Part shown: piece by piece, positions 34,376 to 41,441 of the stretch
Numbering within the stretch: position 1 is the first letter of the stretch
Layout: every line of letters starts with the position of its first letter
Origin: Magnetofaba australis IT-1
GTDB taxonomy: Bacteria; Pseudomonadota; Magnetococcia; Magnetococcales; Magnetococcaceae
Assembly: GCF_002109495.1 (NCBI RefSeq)
Contig: NZ_LVJN01000021.1
Span: forward strand, 372,001-436,000
Length of the DNA stretch: 64,000 nt
Reading direction: 5' to 3'
Notes under the pieces: model-generated
Told to the model about the DNA's origin: nothing
What the model saw: only the letters and a program-made list of their open reading frames with translations
The model's database searches: none
Made by a program: the position numbers and the translations under genes

Positions 34376-35359
34376 TTAGCTGTTCGCCTTTTCAGCCATT
34401 TTTTGGGATGGCTGAAAAGACTGCTTTTGGTGCGTCGTCCGACGCCGTTCTCTGGCCGCCTCAAGCTTTTGATCTCGTTCGGCCAGGATCTGCACATGCC
34501 GCCCTTCCAGGCGATCCTGTGGGGTGACGTAGTCGATGGCGCTATGGAGCCGCCGGGTGTTGTAATGCTCGACGTACTTTCCCACAACCCGCTGGGCATC
34601 TTCCAGCGATAATGGCGTCTGAGGCCGAATGCACTCACGCTTCAAACTACCGTGAAAACGCTCCAGCTTTCCGTTGCTCTGCGGATAGTAAGGCGAAGTC
34701 CTCACATGCGTCATGCCGGATTCCCGGATGAACGCCTTAAAATCGTTGGCAACGAACTGCGGCCCATTGTCTGAGATCAGCCGCGGCTTAGCTTCCGGAT
34801 AGGCCTCCTGAGCTCGGAGCAGGACCACTTCAACCTCATCTTCCTTCATCGACTCACGAATCTCCCAGTGGAGGATAAACCTGCTACATCCATCCAGGAC
34901 ACTGCACAGATAGTAGAACGTCCCCTGGATATTCAGATAGGAGATGTCCACATGCCAGTGTTTATGCGGCTCCGAAGGCTGTTTGAACCCTGTGCCCTTC
35001 TGCGAGGGCGGTGGGCTCCAACGACGCATCAGCCCGGCAGTTCTGAGCACACGCAGCACTGAAGAGGGGCTGACCGCCACCACGCCTGCATCCAGCATCA
35101 TGTAGGTCAGGCGCCGATAGCCCTCTGACGGATGTTCATGGAAAAAGGCGACAATCGCTTCCCTTTCCCAATCGTCCAGCCAAAAATCTCGGGGAATACG
35201 GCCATTGTGGTCGTTAACCATTCCATAGCGCTTGCGCCATGAATAGAACTTGCCCCTTTGCACGCCTATCCAGTTGATAATTCGGCTCGTGTCGATTTCG
35301 CTCTTGTCTGACCAAAACGCCACGAAATCCACCACCGAATCCCGTATGTCCGGCTCCAC
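34376..35359 (-). CDS. IS3-family transposase OrfB, copy 2
   Basis: The 327-residue product is almost identical to the copy-1 protein, with Ser-to-Phe at residue 15 (VAFWSDK), Tyr-to-His near residue 311 and a C-terminal Ser instead of Gly. The DDE residues are intact. It is expressed as an OrfAB fusion by -1 frameshifting on the A8 run, as in copy 1. Confidence 0.93.
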   Translation of the reverse strand: MEPDIRDSVVDFVAFWSDKSEIDTSRIINWIGVQRGKFYSWRKRYGMVNDHNGRIPRDFWLDDWEREAIVAFFHEHPSEGYRRLTYMMLDAGVVAVSPSSVLRVLRTAGLMRRWSPPPSQKGTGFKQPSEPHKHWHVDISYLNIQGTFYYLCSVLDGCSRFILHWEIRESMKEDEVEVVLLRAQEAYPEAKPRLISDNGPQFVANDFKAFIRESGMTHVRTSPYYPQSNGKLERFHGSLKRECIRPQTPLSLEDAQRVVGKYVEHYNTRRLHSAIDYVTPQDRLEGRHVQILAERDQKLEAARERRRTTHQKQSFQPSQKMAEKANS

Positions 35360-35370
35360 CCAGCAGCCGT

Positions 35371-35673
35371 TCAGCTCACCCCAAGACTTTTTTTTAGCGC
35401 AACATGCGCCTCAAGAAGCTCGGACATAACTTCATTTTTGGTTGCCAACTTCGCTTCTAGTTCGGCAATCTGTCGGTCACAAGCCTTTTGGCCGCGTTTG
35501 TCAGACAAGGCCGCTTCGCCGTTCTCAAACAAAGCCTTTTGCCAGCGATAGTACTGGCTGGGCTGAATGCCCGCCTCGTCACACAGATCCGAGAGAACCA
35601 CCTTCTCGACCAGGTGACGGCGCACATAGCCTACCTTCTGCTCAGCCGTAAATCTCCGCTTCTTCCGTTCCAT
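35371..35673 (-). CDS. IS3-family transposase OrfA, copy 2
   Basis: The 100-residue product differs from copy 1 by Ala-to-Ser (EAALSDKRGQ) and Arg-to-Cys (KACDRQ). The HTH, the zipper and the slippery A8 near the stop are intact, so this copy may be active. Confidence 0.92.
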   Translation of the reverse strand: MERKKRRFTAEQKVGYVRRHLVEKVVLSDLCDEAGIQPSQYYRWQKALFENGEAALSDKRGQKACDRQIAELEAKLATKNEVMSELLEAHVALKKSLGVS

Positions 35674-35745
35674 ACAAACCTCCGCTTATTATCTACACAT
35701 TATAAACGGCTTGTTTGTCATTTTCCAACTGAACCGAAACAGAAA

Positions 35746-36137
35746 TTTGTCCCATAGTCAGCGCAAGCTCGGCCTGCATCACGCAAACATTGGGCGCTTT
35801 GAATGTATGTCATTCTGGATTCAAGCGACTATAAAACCAAACCTGCACAGAATGGCGAATGTTTGCGTGATGCAGGCCGAGCTTGCGCTGACTATTGGCC
35901 GCCGACTGGTCGGCGGCGGGGTCTGGGGGCCGCTGCCCCCAGCGGGTCGAGGGCGGAGCCCCGTGGGTCGAGGGCGGAGCCCCGTGGGTCCAGGGCAACG
36001 CCCTGGCGGGTTGAGGGCGGAGCCCTCATGGGGTTTGGGGCAACGCCCCAATATCTTTCATCTTCCAAATAGATAAATGCTTACCGGGGTTTGGGGCGAA
36101 GCCCCAATATCTTTCATCTTCCAAAATAGACAAATGC
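35746..36137. repeat. Right part of copy D plus a second hairpin-mosaic array
   Basis: 35746-35833 completes the element cut by the IS (gcgcaagc...cacgcaaacatt, then terminus agcgactata). From about 35834 a new unit in opposite order follows: tgcacagaat...gtttgcgtgatgcag, CCGCCGACTGGTCGGCGG at 35899-35916, several AGGGCGGAGCCC/AGGGCAACGCCCT hairpins, and two tandem copies of gggtttggggc..gccccaatatctttcatcttccaaa. No gene is present. Confidence 0.87.
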
Positions 36138-36407
36138 TTATTTCGGCTTGTGCAGATTGGACAGATGCAGCCCCTCCTGCATCACCACCTTATAGCCTTT
36201 GTTGACCAACTCATCGCGCAGAGCCGACAGCGCATTGAGCGCCGCATCCATGCTGTCATGGGGCGACTGCCGCATGGTGCCGGGCGAACCCAGGCGCCCC
36301 CACTCCTTGATCACATGCCAGCGCCCCAGCAGATCGCGCTGCACCTGAATGGAGTAGTACCACACCGCGCCGTTTTGCGGATTGACCCGTTGCAGATAGG
36401 CTTTCAT
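36138..36407 (-). CDS. WGR domain protein (89 aa)
   Basis: The protein consists almost entirely of a WGR domain: an N-terminal beta hairpin (MKAYLQRVNPQNGAVWYYSIQVQ), LLGRWHVIKEWGRLGSPGTM with the WGR motif, and a final helix (AALNALSALRDELVNKGY). WGR domains occur in PARP-type and MolR-like proteins and probably bind nucleic acid ends; free-standing bacterial ones have no defined role. It is divergent from the JAMM peptidase gene. The stop lies at the edge of the repeat array. Confidence 0.8.
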   Translation of the reverse strand: MKAYLQRVNPQNGAVWYYSIQVQRDLLGRWHVIKEWGRLGSPGTMRQSPHDSMDAALNALSALRDELVNKGYKVVMQEGLHLSNLHKPK

Positions 36408-36560
36408 GAAGCGCAGTCGTCTCCCTGCGAGGCGGAAATCCCGAACGGGTCGCGCGCCTCGGCTTGCCTGTCGATGGAATAGGCCGCATCATGACACGAA
36501 AACGCGCCACAGGCAAAAGCGCTTGACCGCAGTTGCACCCCAGTTTGGAGAGTATGGATC

Positions 36561-36962
36561 ATGACGGAGATTCCCCGCGTCATCGTCAACAAAATGCTGA
36601 CCCACGCCCAACGCGCCCTGCCCAAGGAGTGCGTCGGCCTTCTGAGCGGCGCCGATGGCCGCATCGACGGCTGGAAGCCGCTACCCAACGTGTTGGATGA
36701 CGAACGCCGCTTCTTCGCCGACCCTCAAGCCTTGATCGACGCCATGCGCACATTGCGGGAGGAGAGCCGCGAGTTGATGGCCATCTATCACAGCCATCCC
36801 ACCGGCCCGGCCATGCTCTCCCAAGCCGACATCGAACAGGCCAACTATCCCGACGCCCTCTATCTGATTGTCTCCCTCGGGGTGAATGGCTGCCTGGACA
36901 TGCATGGATTCCGTTTTGAAAACGGTCAGCCCCAGGAAGTGGAGATCGCCATTACGGAATGA
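36561..36962 (+). CDS. M67-family JAMM/MPN+ metallopeptidase
   Basis: The 133-residue protein has the zinc-dependent JAMM site: Glu in KECVGLLSG, HSHPTGPAMLSQAD (HxH...SxxD), followed by YLIVSLG. Stand-alone bacterial proteins of this type cleave isopeptide or C-terminal bonds, for example on ubiquitin-like sulfur carriers (Mec+/CysO type). No ThiS/MoaD-like partner gene is adjacent; larE, a sulfur-transfer gene, is the next gene on this strand, which may be chance. GGAG lies 10 nt upstream. Confidence 0.85.
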   Translation: MTEIPRVIVNKMLTHAQRALPKECVGLLSGADGRIDGWKPLPNVLDDERRFFADPQALIDAMRTLREESRELMAIYHSHPTGPAMLSQADIEQANYPDALYLIVSLGVNGCLDMHGFRFENGQPQEVEIAITE

Positions 36963-36989
36963 ATTGGTTTGGAGAGTGTCTGATTTGTC

Positions 36990-37345
36990 GTAATGCGTTT
37001 TGGGCGATGAAAGATATTGGGGCTCCGCCCCAAACCCCGTTTTAACCATATCGGACCTGAACTTCTGAACGTTTGGGCAATGAAAGATATTGGGGCTTCG
37101 CCCCAAACCCCGTTTGCGCCTATCAATACGCTGGGGCGTTTGGACAATGAAAGATATTGGGGCTTCGCCCCAAACCCCATGAGGGCTCCGCCCTCAACCC
37201 GCCAGGGCGCCGCCCTGGACCCGGCAGGGCTCTGCCCTGCACCCGCGGGGCGCCGCCCTCGACCCGCTGGGGGCAGCGGCCCCCAGACCCCGGAAAATCA
37301 CGCCATAAATGTCGCGATTTTCCACCTTTTACTCCGTGCCTCCAC
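36990..37345. repeat. Hairpin-mosaic repeat array (copy E)
   Basis: Three tandem units of ...caatgaaagatattggggc(t)..gccccaaaccccgtt lead into AGGGCTCCGCCCT, AGGGCGCCGCCCT, AGGGCTCTGCCCT, GGGGGCAGCGGCCCCC and finally the hairpin at 37292-37323 (GGAAAATC ... GATTTTCC). The array fills the space between the JAMM peptidase and larE and ends just before larE. Its open frame continues into larE but is not taken as coding. Confidence 0.87.
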
Positions 37346-37357
37346 TCGGCCTGTTGC

Positions 37358-38176
37358 ATGACTCTTCTACCTGCTTCTACAAACGCTCTGACTCAGCAAC
37401 TCAGTCAATATGACGCCCTTTTGGTCGCCTTCTCCGGCGGCGTCGACTCCGCCCTGCTCCTAGCCGAAGCGTTGAACGTCCTTGGCCCTGCCCGCGTCCT
37501 CGCCGTCACCGCCGTCTCCCCCACCCTGCCGCAACGGGAGTTCCAAGCCTGCGCCGATCTCGCCGCGCAACTGGGCGCAACCTGGATTCAACGCCCCACC
37601 GACGAACTGGCCAACCCCGCCTTCGTCGCTAATGACGGCCAACGCTGCTATCACTGCAAGAGCGCCCTGTTCACCCTGTGCGAAGCCGTCGTCGCCGAAC
37701 AATCCGAACCCCAACGCTGGCGCATCGCCTACGGCGCCAATCAGGACGATCTGGGCGACCATCGACCCGGCATGCAGGCCGCCGCCGAGCGCGGTATCGC
37801 CGCGCCGTTGCTGGACGCTGGATGGGGCAAAGCGGAGATTCGCGCGCGCTCGCGAGAGTTGGGACTGCCCACGGCGGAGAAGGCGGCGTTCGCCTGTCTG
37901 TCGTCGCGATTCCCCACTCACACGCCGATTCATCTGGATGGTTTAAGACGGGTGGAGCTGGCGGAAGAGGCGTTGCGCGCGGCGGGATTCAATCTGTTCC
38001 GGGTGCGTTTTCTGGGCGATGAAGCGCGGGTTGAGCTGGGCGTGGAGGAGCTGCCGAGGGTGCTGAACGATGCCTCGTTGCAGCAGAAGTTGATTGCCAG
38101 CATAGAGGCGGCGGGATTCCGCAGAGCGTACTTCGACCCGAATGGCTATCGCCAAGGCGGCGCCAACAAACAATAA
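37358..38176 (+). CDS. larE: ATP-dependent sacrificial sulfur transferase, LarE family
   Basis: The 272-residue protein has a PP-loop ATP pyrophosphatase domain (AFSGGVDSALLL near residue 25) and the LarE signature CYHCKSALF near residue 95. The conserved FACLSSRFP contains Cys180, equivalent to the cysteine that donates sulfur in lactobacillar LarE. LarE makes the thio groups of the nickel-pincer cofactor of lactate racemase. larB, larC and larA are not in this window, so the target may be another pincer enzyme encoded elsewhere. The ATG at 37358 follows directly on the repeat array. Confidence 0.88.
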   Translation: MTLLPASTNALTQQLSQYDALLVAFSGGVDSALLLAEALNVLGPARVLAVTAVSPTLPQREFQACADLAAQLGATWIQRPTDELANPAFVANDGQRCYHCKSALFTLCEAVVAEQSEPQRWRIAYGANQDDLGDHRPGMQAAAERGIAAPLLDAGWGKAEIRARSRELGLPTAEKAAFACLSSRFPTHTPIHLDGLRRVELAEEALRAAGFNLFRVRFLGDEARVELGVEELPRVLNDASLQQKLIASIEAAGFRRAYFDPNGYRQGGANKQ

Positions 38177-38194
38177 ACAGCAGTCATTCAAGCA

Positions 38195-38460
38195 CAAACT
38201 ATATAATGCTTGCGTGACGCAGGCTGAGCTGGCGCTGACTATTGGCCGTCGACTGGTCGACGGCGGGGTCTGGGGTCTGTGACCCCAGCGGGTCCAGAGC
38301 GGAGCCCCGTGGGTGCAGGGCAAAGCCCTGCCGGGTCCAGGGCAGCGCCCTGGTGGGGTTTGGGGCGAAGCCCCAATATCTTTCATCGCCCAAACGGGCG
38401 GAATGTCAGGATCAGCATGGTGTAAACGGGGTTTGGGGCGGAGCCCCAATATCTTTTATC
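38195..38460. repeat. Hairpin-mosaic repeat (copy F)
   Basis: It opens with tgcgtgacgcaggctgagctggcgctgactattggcc and contains the covariant palindrome CCGTCGACTGGTCGACGG (38246-38263), TGGGGTCTGTGACCCCA, AGGGCAAAGCCCT, AGGGCAGCGCCCT and two GGGGCGAAGCCCC / GGGGCGGAGCCCC units ending in aatatctttcat / aatatctttta. It sits after larE. Confidence 0.87.
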
Positions 38461-38463
38461 ACC

Positions 38464-38501
38464 AACGGAAAAGCCGCCCCATATGGGGCGGCTTTTCCGT
38501 T
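38464..38501. terminator. 38-bp perfect palindrome, bidirectional terminator
   Basis: Two 19-nt arms starting AACGGAAAAGCCGCCCCAT and centred on ATAT pair without a mismatch. A-rich and T-rich ends lie on both sides, as in bidirectional intrinsic terminators. It lies between the convergent larE and gcvH genes. Confidence 0.85.
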
Positions 38502-38524
38502 ATGCACTCACACAATAGATACCG

Positions 38525-38902
38525 TTACGATGTAACGTCACCATAAGCGGCGGCATCGAGCAGGGATTCCACATCGGCGGGGTTGGCGACTTTGATGCGG
38601 ATCATCCAACCATCGCCGTAGGGGGCTTCATTGACCTGCTCGGGGGAGTCGCTCAGGGCTTCGTTGATGGCGACCACTTCGCCGCTGATGGGCACGTAGA
38701 GGTCGGAGACGGATTTGACCGACTCCACCACGCCGAACGTGCCGTTGGCTTCCAGAGAGGCGCCCACTTCGGGCAGCTCCACGAACACCACGTCGCCGAG
38801 TTGTTCGGCGGCGAAGGCGGTGATGCCGACGACGGCTTCGTCGCCTTCCATACGCACCCATTCGTGCTCTTTGGTATAACGCAGATCGGCGGGGATGGAC
38901 AT
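38525..38902 (-). CDS. gcvH: Glycine cleavage system H protein
   Basis: The 125-residue protein has the lipoyl-carrier fold. The KEHEWVR motif opens the domain, and the lipoylated lysine is K63 in ESVKSVSDLY, followed by GEVVAINEAL and DGWMIRIK. It carries the methylamine group between P and T proteins of glycine cleavage. The ATG at 38902 is the family start; the frame is open seven codons further. No gcvT or gcvP is adjacent, so it stands alone here. Confidence 0.93.
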   Translation of the reverse strand: MSIPADLRYTKEHEWVRMEGDEAVVGITAFAAEQLGDVVFVELPEVGASLEANGTFGVVESVKSVSDLYVPISGEVVAINEALSDSPEQVNEAPYGDGWMIRIKVANPADVESLLDAAAYGDVTS

Positions 38903-38984
38903 GGTGAACCCTTTGAAAAACATGTTGAAGTCAGGCTAGTAATGGCTGGTTGGAGGCGATGAAAATGATGGCCCGCACACACCA

Positions 38985-39125
38985 AAACTAACGAGGGTCC
39001 AGGGAAATCATTTCCCTGGCGGGTCACGGGCAGAGCCCGTGCGGGTCGAGGGCGGCGCCCTCGTGGGTCCAGGGCAACGCCCTGGTGGGGTTTGGGGCAA
39101 CGCCCCAATATCTTTCATCTTCCCC
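38985..39125. repeat. Hairpin-mosaic repeat (copy G), inverted twin of copy C
   Basis: From aaactaacgagggtccagg onwards it repeats copy C in reverse complement, with CCAGGGAAATCATTTCCCTGG, ACGGGCAGAGCCCGT, AGGGCGGCGCCCT and AGGGCAACGCCCT, and ends with GGGGCAACGCCCCaatatctttcat. Lies between gcvH and ftsX. Confidence 0.87.
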
Positions 39126-39170
39126 TATCTTGAAGACCCAGCAATATGCTGCGCAAAGCGTGCGGGAAAG

Positions 39171-40202
39171 TCAATTCACGGCGCGCAGAAAGCGCGAGAC
39201 GGCCAACAGCGCGCCGCCCAATCCCAACAGCAGCCCTAATCCCAATAGCAGACCCAATTGGGTCAGCGGCAGGGGTTCGATCACCACGCGCAGCCCGAAG
39301 GCTTGCGCCAACTCGCCAATGCGCTGCTGCGCGCCCCACTGTAGAAGCTGCGTCAACGCCAACGCCGAGAGCGCGCCAATGATCCCCTGCAACGCCCCTT
39401 CATACAGAAACGGCGCACGAATGAAGCCATCGGAGGCGCCCAGAAAGCGCATCACTTCAATCTCATCGCGGCGCGAGAAGATGGTGAGCTTGATGGCGCT
39501 GGAGACGATGAGCGCCACCGCCAGCAGCAGCAATGCCGCCAACGCCGAACCGATGCTGCGCGCCGCATCCACCAAAGCGCGCAGCTTCTCCACCCATTGG
39601 CGATCGTACGACACCGCATCCACGCCGGGCCAGACAGTGATCTCCCGCGCCACCTCCCCGGCCCGCTCCTGATGCGCGGCGCCCAGTTGGAACTCCAGAG
39701 AGAACGGTAGCGGGTTCTCCTCCAAACCATCCAACAGACCCGCTTCGGCGCCGAGAATATCGCGCATGCGGCCCAGCGCCTGGTCCGGCGACACCTCGGT
39801 GAGGGCCATCACGCCGGGCAGGCGGGCCAACTTTTCGCGCAGTTTGGCCAATGCTTCGGGGGTGATCTGCGGCTCCAGAAACACCGTCACCACATTATCC
39901 CCACGCCAACGCTCCAGCAACGAGCTGGCGTTGGAGAGGCCCAGGGCGAACACGCCATAGAGGGTCAGCGTCAGGGCGATCACCACGGTGGCGGTCCAGT
40001 GGGAGAGCGCATCGCCGCGGAAGGCGAAGCGGCCCAATGCGCGCCGCAACGCGCGGGAGTGGACGCCGCCGCCGCGTGGCATGGTCGGCGTCTCCCCCTC
40101 GCCTTTGACGCGATTGCGCTTCATCCGCACAGCGGGCGCCGCGCGCACACGGGCGGTCAAGTGGCGCGGCGCGCGCGGATGGGGGCGCCGCTTCTTCAAC
40201 AT
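39171..40202 (-). CDS. ftsX: Cell-division permease-like protein FtsX
   Basis: The 343-residue protein has a long basic cytoplasmic N-terminus (about 75 residues, Arg/Pro-rich), a first membrane segment (TATVVIALTLTLYGVFALGL), a periplasmic domain with FLEPQITPEALAKLREKL, and three more membrane segments at the C-terminus, ending ALLAVSRFLRAVN. With FtsE it links the divisome to murein hydrolases. Its ATG overlaps the ftsE stop by 7 nt, a classic coupled ftsEX pair. The basic tail is longer than in E. coli. Confidence 0.92.
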   Translation of the reverse strand: MLKKRRPHPRAPRHLTARVRAAPAVRMKRNRVKGEGETPTMPRGGGVHSRALRRALGRFAFRGDALSHWTATVVIALTLTLYGVFALGLSNASSLLERWRGDNVVTVFLEPQITPEALAKLREKLARLPGVMALTEVSPDQALGRMRDILGAEAGLLDGLEENPLPFSLEFQLGAAHQERAGEVAREITVWPGVDAVSYDRQWVEKLRALVDAARSIGSALAALLLLAVALIVSSAIKLTIFSRRDEIEVMRFLGASDGFIRAPFLYEGALQGIIGALSALALTQLLQWGAQQRIGELAQAFGLRVVIEPLPLTQLGLLLGLGLLLGLGGALLAVSRFLRAVN

Positions 40203-40891
40203 GCGGTCTCCTCCAGGGGATTCTCACGCAGCTCCTCAGGGGTGAGCAGACGTCCATCCCGCAGCGGGAAGCAAGGGTGGCCCAACTCCCGCGCCAGCGA
40301 CAGATCGTGGGTCGCCACCAGCACGGTGGTTCCCTGCCGATGCAGGGCGTCGAACAGCGCCAGAATACGCCGCGCCATATCGCGATCCAGGTTGCCGGTG
40401 GGTTCGTCGGCGATCACCAATGCGGGGCGATTGACGATGGCGCGGGCGATGGCCACACGCTGCTGTTCGCCGCCGGAGAGCGCAATGGGGTTCTCATACA
40501 TACGCTCTTTGAGGCCCACATAATCGAGAATACGGGTGGTCTGCCCTTCGATCTTGCTGGGGTCGAAGCGGCTGATCTCCAGCGCCAAGGCGACATTATC
40601 GAACACACTGCGGTCGTAGAGCAGTTTATAATCCTGAAACACCACGCCAATATCGCGCCGCAGCGCGGGCAGTTGCGCCCGGTTCATGCGTTCGACATTG
40701 CGTCCGTTGATCACCACCGTGCCCTCGGCGGGCTGTTCGGCGCGATAGATCAATTTGAGTACGGTGCTTTTGCCGGCCCCGGAGTGGCCGATGAGAAAAT
40801 GGAACGTGCCCGGCGCGGCGTGAAAGGTGAGCTGATGCAGCGCCTCACGGCCGCCGGGATAGCGCATGCTGACGTTATGGAATCGAATCAT
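40196..40891 (-). CDS. ftsE: Cell-division ATP-binding protein FtsE
   Basis: The 231-residue ABC ATPase has Walker A GHSGAGKST, the Q-loop VVFQDYKLL, the signature LSGGEQQRVAIARA, Walker B LVIADEPTGNLD and the switch VATHD. Spacing and the FDNVALALE segment match FtsE. The ATG at 40891 begins the family N-terminus (MIRFHNVSMRYPGG); the frame is open upstream through repeat sequence and is not used. It is first in the ftsEX operon. Confidence 0.95.
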   Translation of the reverse strand: MIRFHNVSMRYPGGREALHQLTFHAAPGTFHFLIGHSGAGKSTVLKLIYRAEQPAEGTVVINGRNVERMNRAQLPALRRDIGVVFQDYKLLYDRSVFDNVALALEISRFDPSKIEGQTTRILDYVGLKERMYENPIALSGGEQQRVAIARAIVNRPALVIADEPTGNLDRDMARRILALFDALHRQGTTVLVATHDLSLARELGHPCFPLRDGRLLTPEELRENPLEETAC

Positions 40892-40990
40892 CCGCGTATC
40901 CACCGGGCGGGGAAGGCAAAGAGTTGATCGCCATGGTAGCGGCGCCAAGGCGCGGCGCGCAAGAGCGGCTCGGTTGAGCGGGCGGCGGCA

Positions 40991-41273
40991 TATAGAGTCG
41001 CTAGCATTCAAAAGTGAACACATGGGTGTTGAAAGATATCGAGGGCTTTGCCCTCGAGCTCCCAAGGTCAAAACCAAATCGTGATTCGGCAATCCTGCCA
41101 AATCGTGGGCTCCGCCCATTGTTGTTGATACGGCTTCGCCTATGGCGCTGGGGGCTCCGCCCCCAGACCCCGCCGCCGACCAGTCGGCGGACAATAGTCA
41201 GCGCAAGCCGGGCCTACGTCACGCAAACATTTGAGTGTTTGGATATGTGTCATTCTGAATTCAAGCGACTATA
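40991..41273 (+). repeat. Hairpin-mosaic repeat with both terminal inverted repeats (copy H)
   Basis: A complete 283-bp unit. The left end TATAGAGTCGCTAGCATTCA and the right end TGAATTCAAGCGACTATA are inverted relative to each other. Inside are GAGGGCTTTGCCCTC, GTGGGCTCCGCCCA, GGGGGCTCCGCCCCC and CCGCCGACCAGTCGGCGG, followed by the tagtcagcgcaagc...cacgcaaacatt edge. This is the best-preserved copy for defining the element. Confidence 0.85.
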
Positions 41274-41378
41274 GAACGTCAGTCATGCTGGAATGGTTCC
41301 TGCATCGCAGCAGGCGTGATACCCTGTCCAAACCGCGCCATAAGGAGGTTGCGCCACTGTGCGCGACAGGGTGGTTTT

Positions 41379-41402
41379 TGAGCCTGCCCAGCCGCAGGCT
41401 CC
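41379..41402 (+). promoter_or_regulatory. Hairpin in the leader of the acidic zinc-ribbon gene
   Basis: GAGCCTGC pairs with GCAGGCTC around CCAGCC, about 40 nt before the GTG start. It follows GGTGGTTTTT and may be a leader hairpin or an upstream terminator; its role is not shown. Confidence 0.35.
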
Positions 41403-41441
41403 CAGCGGAAATCGAACCCTCGTAATGAGGCGGAGTGCATC

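Larger units (their letters stand above)
34328..35741 (-). mobile_element. IS3-family insertion sequence, copy 2 (1414 bp)
   Basis: Same length, ends and gene order as 4095-5508, with only scattered substitutions. Flanked by a 4-bp duplication, gaaa (34324-34327 and 35742-35745). Both copies have the same orientation, so they form 30-kb-spaced direct repeats. It is inserted inside a hairpin-mosaic repeat rather than a gene. Confidence 0.95.

Noticed and set aside
37157-37357. Upstream extension of the larE frame
   Set aside because: The extra 67 residues come from hairpin-repeat sequence; LarE similarity begins after the ATG at 37358.
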